Shown here in pieces: positions 23,377 to 33,055 of a stretch of DNA of 64,000 nucleotides. Under the pieces are notes generated by a model. It was not told the DNA's origin and made no database searches. It saw only the letters and a program-made list of their open reading frames with translations. How positions within the stretch are numbered: the stretch's first letter is position 1; each line of letters opens with the position of its first letter. The translations under genes and the position numbers were made by a program. Origin of the DNA: Pseudomonas alloputida. Lineage in GTDB: Bacteria > Pseudomonadota > Gammaproteobacteria > Pseudomonadales > Pseudomonadaceae. The stretch spans positions 3,817,501-3,881,500 of the forward strand of contig NZ_CP128540.1 in NCBI RefSeq assembly GCF_021283545.2. Direction: 5' to 3'.

Positions 23377-25170
23377 ATGTCCGATTCATCAACGCCCCTT
23401 GACGATGCCGCCCCTTCAACAAACAAAGCCCGCAGCCCGCTCAGCCGTGTGCTTTCCCCCATTCGCGGGCGGCTGGCGCTGTCGGCGGTGCTGGCTGCGG
23501 CGGGTTCGATGCTGGCTTTGGTACCGCTGGCAGGCATTGCGCACATCGCACACCTGGCGTTGAGCGAAACCGCCACATCGGGCGCCATTGGCCGGGCCAT
23601 CGCAGCCAGCATCGCCAGCCTGTTCACTGGCATGACCCTGATCACCGCAGCCGAAATGCTGGCGCACCAGGCCGACAACCACATCACCCATCACCTGCGC
23701 GTGGCGATCGGCCAGCGCCTGATGCAAGTGCCGCTCGGCTGGTTCAGCGAGCGGGCATCAAGCGAAGTGAAACGGGCCATGCAGGACGACATCGGCACAC
23801 TGCACAGCCTGACCGCGCACTTTTTCACCACACTGGGCCGCACCGTGGGCGCCGTGCTGATTTCCGTGGCCTACCTGTTCGCCATGGACTGGCGCCTTGC
23901 CGTGGTCGTGCTGCTGCCCTTCCCGGCGTTCTTCCTGTTTCTGCACCGTGCCATCAAGGCCAGCGCAGCGCATATGGGTGATGTGGTTGCGGGCATGGCG
24001 CGCATCGACAACGCGGTGGTCGAGTTCGTCAATGGCATGCCGCTGGTCAAAGCATTCGGCGGGCGCGGCAACGCGCAGGACCGCTACCGTGCCGCGGTCG
24101 ATGCCTTTGCCAACACCTTCACCGGTTTCACCCGCCCACTGGTTGCGGCGATGGCACGGGCCAATGCCTTGATCGCGCCGGTGACGGTAGTGGGTGTGGT
24201 GCTGCTGGCAGGCATGGCGTTCGTGGCCCTGGGCTGGATAGAGCCGCTACAGATACTGCCCTTTGCCTTGGTCGCACCTGGGTTGTGCGCGCCGCTACAG
24301 TTGTTGCACTACATTACCCACGACCTCAACAACGCGGTGGGGGCGGCCCAGCGGGTGCAGGTCCTGCTGGACACCCCGGTGCTGCCGGCCCCTGCAGTTG
24401 GCAGCCTGCCCAACGGCAGCGAACTGCGCGTGGAGCAACTGAGCCATGCCTACGCCCCCGGCAACAACGTGCTCGATGACGTCAGCTTCACCTTGGCCCC
24501 CGGCACCACGACCGCCATCGTCGGCCCCTCTGGCGCCGGCAAGTCGACCCTGGCGCGCCTGCTGCTACGGTTTTTCGACCCAGACGCCGGGCGCATCACC
24601 CTGGGTGGCGTCGACCTGCGGCAGATCGAGAGCCGCGAACTGTACCGACGCATAGGTTTCGTGCTGCAGGAGGTGCGGCTGATCCATGCAAGCGTGGCCG
24701 ACAACATCGCCCTGGGCAAACCGGCTGCAACCCGCGAACAAGTCGAAGCGGCTGCGCGCCTGGCCAACATTCACACACGCATCCTGCAACTGCCGCGTGG
24801 CTATGACTCGGTGGTGGGCGAAGACGCGCAATTGTCCGGGGGCGAACAGCAGCGCCTGAGCATTGCTCGCGCCGTGCTGCTCGACCCGCCCGTGCTGGTA
24901 CTGGACGAGGCCACCGCAGCCGCCGACGCCGAGAGCGAGGCGGCGATCCAGGATGCCCTGTCGCGTTTCGCCCGGGGTCGCACCCTACTGGTCATCGCCC
25001 ACCGGCTGGACACGGTGATGCATGCCGACCAGATCCTGGTGCTGGACCAAGGCGCCCTGTGTGAACAAGGGCGCCACAGCGAATTGCTCAACCGCCAAGG
25101 CCTTTATGCACGGCTGTGGGCGCAGGGTGGTTATCAGGACACCGTGAAAAAGGCGCTGCCAGCATGCTGA
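23377..25170 (+). CDS. ABC half-transporter, fused permease and ATPase (siderophore-type, YbtP/IrtA-like)
   Basis: 597 residues. The N-terminal membrane domain has about six helices. The ATPase starts at about residue 350, with Walker A GPSGAGKST (about 383-391), signature LSGGEQQR and Walker B VLVLDEATAAADAE. It shares the next gene's architecture and overlaps it by 7 bp, so the two probably form a heterodimer. Pairs like this (YbtPQ, IrtAB) have an exporter fold but take up ferric siderophores across the inner membrane. The FecCD-type importer genes that follow support an iron or metallophore role. Confidence 0.87.
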   Translation: MSDSSTPLDDAAPSTNKARSPLSRVLSPIRGRLALSAVLAAAGSMLALVPLAGIAHIAHLALSETATSGAIGRAIAASIASLFTGMTLITAAEMLAHQADNHITHHLRVAIGQRLMQVPLGWFSERASSEVKRAMQDDIGTLHSLTAHFFTTLGRTVGAVLISVAYLFAMDWRLAVVVLLPFPAFFLFLHRAIKASAAHMGDVVAGMARIDNAVVEFVNGMPLVKAFGGRGNAQDRYRAAVDAFANTFTGFTRPLVAAMARANALIAPVTVVGVVLLAGMAFVALGWIEPLQILPFALVAPGLCAPLQLLHYITHDLNNAVGAAQRVQVLLDTPVLPAPAVGSLPNGSELRVEQLSHAYAPGNNVLDDVSFTLAPGTTTAIVGPSGAGKSTLARLLLRFFDPDAGRITLGGVDLRQIESRELYRRIGFVLQEVRLIHASVADNIALGKPAATREQVEAAARLANIHTRILQLPRGYDSVVGEDAQLSGGEQQRLSIARAVLLDPPVLVLDEATAAADAESEAAIQDALSRFARGRTLLVIAHRLDTVMHADQILVLDQGALCEQGRHSELLNRQGLYARLWAQGGYQDTVKKALPAC

Positions 25171-26921
25171 AAACCTTCGTTCGACTGCTGGGCGAATGCG
25201 CCCCGGCCTGGCGCCGTTACCTGCTGATGACCGTGCTGTACGGGGTATTCAGTGGCCTGACCATCAGTACCCTGGCGCCGCTCATGCTGCACCTACTGAA
25301 CAGCGAAATACACGCTGCCAGTGCCTGGTTGGTCGTGCTGGCCGCCGGCTTGACGCTGTGCTGGGCCTGGCGACGCCAGGTGGAAAAGGCCGGCATAAGC
25401 CTGGCGGTAGCGGTGCTGCAAGGCGGCCGCCAGCACATTGGCGCCCAGGTAGCACAGCTGCCACTGGGTTGGTTCACCCCTGACAACACCGCGCGGCTCG
25501 GGCATGTGATCACCCAGGGCACGATGGCTGTGGCCCAACTGCCGGCCCATGTGCTCACGCCCTTGATCAGTAGCAGCGTCACGCCGCTGGTGCTGTTGGT
25601 TGCGCTGTTCATCCTGCACCCGCCGCTGGGGCTTGTCGCCCTGCTAGCGCTGCCGGCGCTGGCTGCAGTGCTGCTGTTCAGCGCACGCCTGGGGCGCCGG
25701 GCCGATCACGCCTTTCACCAGCACTTCGCCGCCGCCAGCCAGCGTATGGTGGAGTTCGCCCAGGCACAGTCGGTGCTGCGGGCCTTCAATGGGGAGGGTG
25801 GGGGCACACGGTTGCTGGCGCAAAGCCTGGAGCGCCAGCGCAGCAGCGGCATGGGCCTGATCATTCGTGCTTCGCTGTCAGCACTGCTCAACAGTTGGGC
25901 CGTGCAGGCAACATTTGCCGCGCTGTTGGTGGCCGCCGGCCTGTGGTTCGGCGATCAGGCGGGTGGCCAAGCGCAGGACGCAGTTGCGGTGATCGTGGCA
26001 CTGGTGCTGGTGTGCCGCTTCATCGACCCGCTGCAGGACGTGGCCAGCCATGTCGAGATCCTGCGCGGGGCCCATGGCCAGCTGCAGGAAATCGAACGGA
26101 TCCTGGCAGCCAAGCCGTTGCCAGAACCCGCCTCGCCCCACCGGCCGGTGGGCGGCGCAATCAACCTGCAAGGGGTAAGCTTGCGCTACAATCCCACCGG
26201 GCCCGACGTGCTGCAAAACGTGAACCTGCACATCCCGGCAGGCAGCATGACCGCCGTCATCGGCGCCTCGGGCTCAGGCAAGACATCACTGATGCGCCTG
26301 ATTGCACGGTTCTTCGATACCACCGAAGGCAGTGTGCGCATTGGCGGCGTCGACGTGCGGCAAATGGCCCGCGCCAGCCTGACCGACACAGTCAGCCAAG
26401 TACTGCAGGACACCTGGCTGTTCCAGGGCAGCATCGCCGACAACATCCGTATCGGCAAACCCGATGCCAGCGACGCCGAGGTACTGCAAGCGGCGCACAT
26501 GGCCGGCTTGGGACACACCCTCGAACGGCTGCGCGGGGGCCTCGATACGTCCGTGGGCGAAGGTGGTGCGCAGCTTTCCGGTGGCGAACGCCAGCGTGTG
26601 ACCATTGCCCGTGCGCTGATCAGGCAAGCACCAGTACTGCTGGTGGACGAAGCCACCGCCGCCCTTGATGCCGAGAACCAGGCCGTGATTGCCCAGACGC
26701 TGCACAGCCTGCATGGGCGTTGCACCTTGGTGGTCATCGCACACCAGCTCAGCACCGTGGCCATGGCCGACCATATCGTGGTGCTGGACGCCGGGCAGGT
26801 TGTCGAACAAGGCACACCGGCCACACTGCGCGCCAATGGCGGGCACTATGCACGCATGCTCGAACAGCGCCACGCCGCCAACGGCTGGCGCATCGGGGCA
26901 CCGAGGGTGGAACACGACTGA
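25164..26921 (+). CDS. ABC half-transporter, fused permease and ATPase (YbtQ/IrtB-like partner)
   Basis: 585 residues from the ATG at 25164. A six-helix membrane domain (LLALPALAAVLLF region) precedes the ATPase with Walker A GASGSGKTS, signature LSGGERQR and Walker B LLVDEATAALDAE. The signature and Walker motifs of both half-transporters look complete, so both ATP sites should work. The stop overlaps the next start by 1 bp. It is the likely partner of the preceding half-transporter. Confidence 0.87.
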   Translation: MLKTFVRLLGECAPAWRRYLLMTVLYGVFSGLTISTLAPLMLHLLNSEIHAASAWLVVLAAGLTLCWAWRRQVEKAGISLAVAVLQGGRQHIGAQVAQLPLGWFTPDNTARLGHVITQGTMAVAQLPAHVLTPLISSSVTPLVLLVALFILHPPLGLVALLALPALAAVLLFSARLGRRADHAFHQHFAAASQRMVEFAQAQSVLRAFNGEGGGTRLLAQSLERQRSSGMGLIIRASLSALLNSWAVQATFAALLVAAGLWFGDQAGGQAQDAVAVIVALVLVCRFIDPLQDVASHVEILRGAHGQLQEIERILAAKPLPEPASPHRPVGGAINLQGVSLRYNPTGPDVLQNVNLHIPAGSMTAVIGASGSGKTSLMRLIARFFDTTEGSVRIGGVDVRQMARASLTDTVSQVLQDTWLFQGSIADNIRIGKPDASDAEVLQAAHMAGLGHTLERLRGGLDTSVGEGGAQLSGGERQRVTIARALIRQAPVLLVDEATAALDAENQAVIAQTLHSLHGRCTLVVIAHQLSTVAMADHIVVLDAGQVVEQGTPATLRANGGHYARMLEQRHAANGWRIGAPRVEHD

Positions 26922-27862
26922 TGCGTGTTGCATGCCTCATCCTGTTCCTGGTGTTGTGCGCGGCCTCACTGGCTGTCGGCGTTCGTGAGCTGGCCTGGTC
27001 TCAGTTGCTTACCCTGCAAGGCGACGCCTGGCTGACCCTGACCGCAAGCCGCCTGCCACGGCTGGCCGCCTTGATACTGGTGGGTGTCGGGCTGGCGGTA
27101 TGCGGTGTGATCCTGCAGCAGATCGTGCGCAACCGTTTCGTTGAACCCGGCACCACCGGCGGGCTCGATGCCGCGCGCCTGGGCATCCTGCTGTCGCTGG
27201 GCCTGGCGCCCGCGGCCGGGGCACTGCTGCGCATGCTGTTCGCACTGGCCGTGTGCTTTGCCGCCAGCCTGCTGTTTGTCGCCCTCATCCGCCGCATACG
27301 CGCCCGCAACGCGGTGCTGGTGCCGGTCATCGGCCTGATGTACGGCGGCGTGCTGAGTGCGCTGGCCGAGTTCTACGCCTACCGCTTCAACCTGCTGCAA
27401 AGCATGCAGGGCTGGTTACTGGGTGATTTTTCCAAGGTGGTGCAGGGCCGCTACGAAATTCTCTACCTGATTGTACCGATCGTGTTGCTCACCTACCTGT
27501 ACGCACAGCGCTTCACCGTGCTGGGCATGGGCGAAGGCATGGCCACCAGCCTGGGCCTGAACTACACCGCCAACGTGACGGTGGGCCTGCTGCTGGTAGC
27601 TGTGACGGTGTCGGCCAGCGTGATCATCGTCGGCGCCATCCCCTTCGTCGGCCTGGTGGTGTCCAACCTGGTCGCCCTGCGCCATGGCGACAACCTGCGC
27701 CGCACCCTGCCACTGGTGGCGCTGGGCGGTGCGGCCTTGCTGCTGGTCTGCGACCTGCTCGGGCGGTTGCTGATCTACCCGTTCGAAGTGCCCATCGGCC
27801 TGACTGCAGGCGGCCTGGGCGGGCTGATCTTCCTCGGGCTGATCATCTGGAGGCAGCGATGA
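26921..27862 (+). CDS. Siderophore ABC transporter permease, FecCD family (CeuB/YclN-like)
   Basis: 313 residues from the ATG at 26921, which overlaps the previous stop. It has the FecCD permease pattern: SRLPRLAALILVGVGLAVCGVILQ in the N-terminal third and IIVGAIPFVGLVVSNLVAL near the C-terminus, with about nine to ten helices. Its partner permease follows with a 4-bp overlap. The pair would form the BtuC-like channel of a ferric siderophore importer. Confidence 0.9.
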   Translation: MRVACLILFLVLCAASLAVGVRELAWSQLLTLQGDAWLTLTASRLPRLAALILVGVGLAVCGVILQQIVRNRFVEPGTTGGLDAARLGILLSLGLAPAAGALLRMLFALAVCFAASLLFVALIRRIRARNAVLVPVIGLMYGGVLSALAEFYAYRFNLLQSMQGWLLGDFSKVVQGRYEILYLIVPIVLLTYLYAQRFTVLGMGEGMATSLGLNYTANVTVGLLLVAVTVSASVIIVGAIPFVGLVVSNLVALRHGDNLRRTLPLVALGGAALLLVCDLLGRLLIYPFEVPIGLTAGGLGGLIFLGLIIWRQR

Positions 27863-28800
27863 AAGGCCGACACTGCTTGTGGCTGGCCGTGGTCGCTCTG
27901 GCCACACTGTTCGTGTTCGTCAACGCTGGGGCGGATTTCGCCTACCTCATCCCCAAGCGCCTTGTGCGCCTGGCGGCCATGGTGATCGGTGGCGTGTGCG
28001 TGGCCTGCTCCGCCATCGCCTTCCAGACCCTTTCCGGCAATCGCATCCTCACCCCGGCGATCATGGGCTACGAAGCCGTGTACCTGCTGCTGCAGGCGCT
28101 GCTGGTGCTGGGCATGGGCGTGCAGGGGCTGATCCTGCTCGGCAGTGACGGCAATTTCCTGCTCTCGATGCTACTGATGCTCGGCTACTCCTGGGCCCTG
28201 CACCGCTGGCTGTTTCGTGACGGCAAAAACAACGTGTACTTCCTGCTGCTGGTCGGCCTGGTGCTGACCATGGTCATGGCCACGTTCACCCAGTTCGTCC
28301 AGCTGAAAGTCAGCCCCGGCGAGTTCTCGATGCTGCTGGGCTACACCCAGGCTTCGTTCAACCGGGCATCGCCGCAGTTGCTGCTGTATTCGGCCGTGCT
28401 GGTGGCGGGCGTGTGTGTGCTGCTGGCCCGGGCCGTACCGGTGCTGGACGTGCTGGCACTCGGACGCGACCAGGCCATTTCACTGGGCGTGGACTACCGG
28501 CGCAACGTGCGCCTGCTGCTGGCGCTGATCGCAGCGTTGGTCGCGGTGTCGACCAGCCTGTTGGGGCCCACGGCATTCATGGGCGTGTTCGTCGCCAACA
28601 TCACCTATGCGATGGCCGGTACCTTCCGCCACCGGGTCACCCTGGCCCTCGGCAGCGCCGTGGCCATTGCCGTGTTCATTGCCGCCCAGTTGCTGGTCGA
28701 GCATGTCTTCAACTACAGGACCACCGTCGGCATCCTCGTGAACCTGGTGTGTGGCACCTACTTCCTCGCCCTGATGGTGCGCAACCGGGGAGCCGCATGA
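27859..28800 (+). CDS. Siderophore ABC transporter permease, FecCD family (CeuC/YclO-like)
   Basis: 313 residues, ATG overlapping the preceding stop. The pattern includes RLVRLAAMVIGGVCVACSAIAFQ, the central LALGRDQAISLGVDYRRN (coupling helix region) and STSLLGPTAFMGVFVANITY. It is the second half of the permease heterodimer, as in CeuBC or YclNO systems for catecholate siderophores. The ATPase gene overlaps its stop by 4 bp. Confidence 0.9.
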   Translation: MKGRHCLWLAVVALATLFVFVNAGADFAYLIPKRLVRLAAMVIGGVCVACSAIAFQTLSGNRILTPAIMGYEAVYLLLQALLVLGMGVQGLILLGSDGNFLLSMLLMLGYSWALHRWLFRDGKNNVYFLLLVGLVLTMVMATFTQFVQLKVSPGEFSMLLGYTQASFNRASPQLLLYSAVLVAGVCVLLARAVPVLDVLALGRDQAISLGVDYRRNVRLLLALIAALVAVSTSLLGPTAFMGVFVANITYAMAGTFRHRVTLALGSAVAIAVFIAAQLLVEHVFNYRTTVGILVNLVCGTYFLALMVRNRGAA

Positions 28801-29573
28801 TTACTGTCCACGACCTGCACAAAACCTATGGCAGCAAAGAGGTGTTGAGCGGGGTAAGCGCCAGCTTCCCACGCGGGCAGCTGACCTCGCTGATCGGCCC
28901 CAATGGCGCCGGCAAGTCCACCTTGCTGATGATGCTGGCCCGGCTGCTGGCGCCTGCCAGCGGTGACATACGCCTGGACGGGCAAAGCATCGACAGCATC
29001 GCCATCGGCGACTATGCCCGGCGCGTGGCCACCCTGCGCCAGTCGGTCGACTTCAACCTGCGCCTGACCGTCGACGAACTGGTCGCGTTCGGCCGCTTCC
29101 CCTACAGCCGTGGTGCGCTCACCGCTGCAGACCGTCGGGCCATCGACCAGGCCATTGCCTTTCTGTCCCTGGAGCCGCTGCGCCAGGCCTACCTCAATGA
29201 ACTCAGCGGCGGCCAGCGGCAAATGGCCTTTCTGGCCATGACCATCGCCCAACAGACCGACTATCTGCTGCTGGACGAGCCGTTGAACAACCTCGACATG
29301 CGCCACGCCGTGCAGATCATGCGCGCCCTGCGTCGGCTGTGCGACGAGTTCGGCCGCACGGTGATTTTGGTGGTGCACGACATCAACTTTGCAGCCGCCT
29401 ACTCCGACTGCATCGTCGCCATGCAGGGTGGCCGTGTGCATTGCAGCGGCAGCGTCGAGCAGGTTGTGACCGAGCGACAGCTGCACGCGCTGTACGGGCT
29501 GGATTTCGACATCACCCACAGCGCGCGCGGCCGCCTGTGCAACTACTTCAACCCACCCGGAGAACAGCAATGA
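28797..29573 (+). CDS. Siderophore ABC transporter ATP-binding protein (CeuD/YclP-like)
   Basis: 258 residues from the ATG at 28797. Walker A is GPNGAGKST (about residues 33-41), the signature is LSGGQRQM and Walker B is YLLLDEPLNNLD, followed by the H-loop VVHDINFA. It is a stand-alone ATPase that energises the FecCD permease pair. Overlaps of 4 bp on both sides show tight coupling in the operon. Confidence 0.92.
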   Translation: MITVHDLHKTYGSKEVLSGVSASFPRGQLTSLIGPNGAGKSTLLMMLARLLAPASGDIRLDGQSIDSIAIGDYARRVATLRQSVDFNLRLTVDELVAFGRFPYSRGALTAADRRAIDQAIAFLSLEPLRQAYLNELSGGQRQMAFLAMTIAQQTDYLLLDEPLNNLDMRHAVQIMRALRRLCDEFGRTVILVVHDINFAAAYSDCIVAMQGGRVHCSGSVEQVVTERQLHALYGLDFDITHSARGRLCNYFNPPGEQQ

Positions 29574-30559
29574 ACCGCAACCACCCCGCCAACGGCTGGC
29601 CATTGGCGCTACTGCTAGCCGCCACCCTCGCCCTGCACGGCTGCAACGAGCCCACGGCAGCCACAGCGGCACCGGCGAACACCACGCGCCATGGCGACTA
29701 CACGCCGTTAACCGTACAGCACAAACTGGGCACCACAGTGATCAGTCAACTGCCACAGCGCACGGTGGCTCTGGACATGAACGAAGTGGACTTCCTCGAC
29801 CAGTTGGGCGTACCCGTGGCGGGCATGCCCAAGGACTTCGTGCCGGACTTTCTTGCACGCTATAAGGATGCCGGGCAAACGGCAGATGTCGGCTCGATCG
29901 TGCAGCCCAACCTGGAGCGGGTGCATGCGGCGCGGCCTGACCTGATCCTGATCACCTCGCTGCAGGCCAACCACTATGACGAACTGAGCGAAATGGCGCC
30001 GACCCTGCACTTCGATGTGGACTATCGCGACAGCGAAACCGGGCATGTCGCCATGGTCAGGCAGCACCTGCTCAGCCTTGGGCAGGTGTTCGGCAAGCAA
30101 GGCTTGGCCCAGCGCAAGGCTGACGCACTGGAGGCCAAGCTGGCCCAGGCGCGCAGCGTCACCCGCGACCGCCCGGAGCGGGCCCTGGTGGTGCTGCACA
30201 ACAACGGCGCCTTCAGCGCCTTCGGCGTGCAGTCGCGCTACGGCTTCATCTTCAATGACCTGGGCGTCAAGCCGGCCACCACTACCCTGGATACCGGCCT
30301 GCATGGCCAGCCGATTTCCAGTGAGTTCATCCAGCAGGCCAACCCCGACATCCTCTATGTGGTGGATCGCACCGCCGTCATGGAGCACCGCCCAATGATG
30401 ACAGCAGACACCTTGGACAACCCCCTGCTGCGCCAGACCAACGCCTGGAAGCACGGCCGCGTGGTGTTCGTCGACCCGCAGGCCTGGTACGTCACGGCCG
30501 CCAGCCCGACCTCACTGGCTTTGATCGCGGATGACGTGATCAGGGGCTATCAGGACTAG
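29570..30559 (+). CDS. Siderophore ABC transporter substrate-binding lipoprotein (CeuE/YclQ-like)
   Basis: 329 residues. A lipoprotein signal ends in LALHGC (cysteine about 27), followed by a low-complexity linker and a class III binding protein: RTVALDMNEVDFLDQLGV, then a long backbone helix and a second lobe with FGVQSRYGFIFNDLG. Family members bind ferric catecholate or petrobactin-like siderophores in the periplasm and pass them to the FecCD permeases encoded just upstream. The ATG overlaps the ATPase stop by 4 bp. Confidence 0.9.
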   Translation: MNRNHPANGWPLALLLAATLALHGCNEPTAATAAPANTTRHGDYTPLTVQHKLGTTVISQLPQRTVALDMNEVDFLDQLGVPVAGMPKDFVPDFLARYKDAGQTADVGSIVQPNLERVHAARPDLILITSLQANHYDELSEMAPTLHFDVDYRDSETGHVAMVRQHLLSLGQVFGKQGLAQRKADALEAKLAQARSVTRDRPERALVVLHNNGAFSAFGVQSRYGFIFNDLGVKPATTTLDTGLHGQPISSEFIQQANPDILYVVDRTAVMEHRPMMTADTLDNPLLRQTNAWKHGRVVFVDPQAWYVTAASPTSLALIADDVIRGYQD

Positions 30560-30594
30560 GCACTTCCTTTTTGCAAATGCCTGCCACTGCGTTA

Positions 30595-30613
30595 GCACGT
30601 GATTCTCATTTGC
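30595..30613. promoter_or_regulatory. Weak Fur-box-like sequence before the TonB receptor
   Basis: GCACGTGATTCTCATTTGC matches about 11 of 19 positions of the Fur consensus, with the central TGATnnTCAT-like core partly kept. It lies about 65 bp before the GTG start. Low-confidence call: no better Fur site is obvious in the locus. Confidence 0.25.
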
Positions 30614-30676
30614 CTTACTTCTTCGCTTTTTAAATGCAAAAACACAACCCGCCATCTGTCCCTCTGGAGCCATCGC

Positions 30677-32914
30677 GTGTCCATCCGTACCTTGCACACA
30701 CTCTCGTCCCCTGCCCTGGCATTGCCTGCGCTGCCGCGCACCCCGCTGGCACATGCCGTATTCATTGGCCTGGCCCTTGGTAGCTGCACACTGGCGCCAA
30801 TCGCCGCACACGCCGACGCAGCCAACCCCCACGAGGCCGCTGAAGAAAAACCCGCCCCCCCGGAATTGCCCGCCACCCTGATCGACGCCCAAGCCAGCGC
30901 TGCCGATCCACTGCCACCGGTGTATGCCGGCGGCCAGGTGGCCACCGGCGGGCGGGTGGGCCTGCTGGGCAACAAAGACTTCATGGAAACGCCGTTCAGC
31001 ACCGTCAGCTACACCGACACCTACATTCAGGATCTGCAGGCCCGGGACATCACCGACGTTATCGCCGCCACCGACCCGTCAGTGTTCAGCAACGGCCTGA
31101 CCGGCACCTACAGCGAGAACTACTCGATCCGCGGCTTCCAGACCAGCGTCAGTGACATGACTATCGATGGCCTGTTCGGCATGGCCCCCTACTACCGCGC
31201 CTCACCCGAAATGTACGAACGCATCGAAGTACTCAAAGGCCCGTCGGCGCTGCTTAACGGCATGCCGCCCGGCGGTTCGGTGGGCGGTATTGTCAACCTG
31301 ATTCCCAAGCGCGCTGGCGACACGCCGCTGACCCGGCTGACCGCCACCTACGCTTCCGATGCCCAGCTTGGCGGCCATGTCGACGTTGGCCGGCGCTTCG
31401 GTGAGGGCAACCAGTTTGGCGTGCGCTTCAACGGCATGTACCGCGACGGCGACACTGCCATCGACGATCAACGCCAGCGCAATGTGCTGTCTTCTCTGGC
31501 CCTGGACTGGCGTGGCGAACGTGGCAAGCTGTCGCTCGACCTGTTCGATACCGACGACCACATCAGCGGCCAGAACCGCGGCATGGGCCTGGCCGCTGGG
31601 GTACCAGTCCCCAAACCGCCAAAAAACGACACACTGCTCAACCCCGACTGGGCTTATGTGGAAACCAAGGACAAGGGCGTCATCCTGCGTGGTGAGTACG
31701 AGCTGAACGACCAGTTGCTGGCCTATGGCGCGGTCGGCACCAGCAAGACGGACTATCGCTACAGCGGCGCACTCACAGCAACGGTGAACAACAGCGCCGG
31801 TGATTTCACCACCGCGATGGGCCAGTTGCAGATGGAGATCCACAAGACTTCTGCCGAGGTGGGGCTGCGTGGCCATTTCGACACCTTCGGCATCAACCAC
31901 CAATGGTCGGTCAACGCCACCCAGTACAGCGACACGCAAAAGGACTTCGGCCGCCGCGCCGCCGGCTCGAACTGGACGACCAATATCTACAACCCTGTCT
32001 GGGGCCCGAAGGTATCGGAGGCCTGGCCACTGATTGCCCACACGGAAAACGACCTGAAAAGTTATGGCATCGCCGACACCCTGTCGGTGCTGGATGACCG
32101 GGTGCAACTGACCCTCGGCGTACGTCGCCAGGAAGTGGTCACCGACACTTACAACACCAATACCGGTGCCCGCAACAAACCAGGCTATGACACCCACGCC
32201 ACCACCCCTGCCGGGGCCATCCTGTTCAAGCTGACCGATGAGCTGTCGCTGTACGCCAACTACATCGAAGGCCTGAGCAAAGGCGCGGCCGCACCGATCA
32301 CCGCTGCCAACTATGGCGACGTGTTCGCGCCGTACAAATCAAAACAGAAGGAAATCGGCCTCAAGCTCGACCTGGGCACCTTCAGCCACACCTTGGCGCT
32401 GTATGAAATCAAGCGCCCGGGCAGCTATACCGACCCGGTCACCAACATCTTTTCGTTCGGTGGCGAGCAGCGTAATCGGGGCGTGGAATGGAGCTTCTTC
32501 GGTGCCCCTCTGCCCGACGTGCGCCTGATGGGGGGCGTGGCTTATGTCGACCCCAAGCTGACCAAGACCGCAGGCGGTGCCAACGATGGCAAGACCGCCA
32601 CGGCCTACCCCAAGGTGCAGGGCAAGCTGGGCATGGAGTGGGACATCCCCGGCCTGGATGGGCTGACCCTGACCGGCAACGTGACCTCACAGTCCAAGCA
32701 ATACATCAATGCCGAGAACAGCCTGTCGATTCCGGGTTACACGATCTTCGACGTTGGCGCCCGCTTTGTGACCCAGGTCGCCAACAAGCCGGTCACCTTG
32801 CGAGCGAACATCGCCAACCTGGGGGACAAGGACTACTGGGGTGTGCCACTGACCCAGACCCTGGGGTTGGGGGCGCCGCGGACCTATCAGCTTTCGGCTA
32901 GCGTGGACTTCTAA
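30677..32914 (+). CDS. TonB-dependent siderophore receptor
   Basis: 745 residues from the GTG at 30677, which follows CTGGAGC at good spacing; an upstream in-frame GTG at 30599 is possible. A signal peptide ends near AAHADA. The plug domain contains FMETPFSTVSYTD, YSIRGFQ, MYERIEVLKGPSALLNGMPPGG and GGIVNLIPKRA. A 22-strand barrel follows and the protein ends in an aromatic residue (SASVDF). It should move a ferric siderophore through the outer membrane for the ABC proteins encoded upstream. A 117-bp gap separates it from the binding-protein gene. Whether the bacterium makes the ligand is unknown; no synthesis genes are here. Confidence 0.93.
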   Translation: MSIRTLHTLSSPALALPALPRTPLAHAVFIGLALGSCTLAPIAAHADAANPHEAAEEKPAPPELPATLIDAQASAADPLPPVYAGGQVATGGRVGLLGNKDFMETPFSTVSYTDTYIQDLQARDITDVIAATDPSVFSNGLTGTYSENYSIRGFQTSVSDMTIDGLFGMAPYYRASPEMYERIEVLKGPSALLNGMPPGGSVGGIVNLIPKRAGDTPLTRLTATYASDAQLGGHVDVGRRFGEGNQFGVRFNGMYRDGDTAIDDQRQRNVLSSLALDWRGERGKLSLDLFDTDDHISGQNRGMGLAAGVPVPKPPKNDTLLNPDWAYVETKDKGVILRGEYELNDQLLAYGAVGTSKTDYRYSGALTATVNNSAGDFTTAMGQLQMEIHKTSAEVGLRGHFDTFGINHQWSVNATQYSDTQKDFGRRAAGSNWTTNIYNPVWGPKVSEAWPLIAHTENDLKSYGIADTLSVLDDRVQLTLGVRRQEVVTDTYNTNTGARNKPGYDTHATTPAGAILFKLTDELSLYANYIEGLSKGAAAPITAANYGDVFAPYKSKQKEIGLKLDLGTFSHTLALYEIKRPGSYTDPVTNIFSFGGEQRNRGVEWSFFGAPLPDVRLMGGVAYVDPKLTKTAGGANDGKTATAYPKVQGKLGMEWDIPGLDGLTLTGNVTSQSKQYINAENSLSIPGYTIFDVGARFVTQVANKPVTLRANIANLGDKDYWGVPLTQTLGLGAPRTYQLSASVDF

Positions 32915-32940
32915 CCGGGTCCCGCCGCGGCGCCAGATAC

Positions 32941-33030
32941 GGCCTCTTCGCGGGCGCGCCCGCTCCCACAGGTCCAGCACAACCCTCAGACTTGTGCTGA
33001 ACCTGTGGGAGCGGGCATGCCCGCGAAGCA
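32941..33030. repeat. REP pair (BIME) between convergent genes
   Basis: Two REP units face each other: GCGGGCGCGCCCGC at 32951-32964 and GCGGGCATGCCCGC at 33011-33024. They are joined by a further inverted repeat (CAGCACAA...TTGTGCTG). The structure fills the gap between the convergent TonB receptor and aldehyde dehydrogenase genes and could fold into one long hairpin that stops transcription from both sides. Confidence 0.8.
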
Positions 33031-33055
33031 GACGACGCGGTCAATGATCAATACA

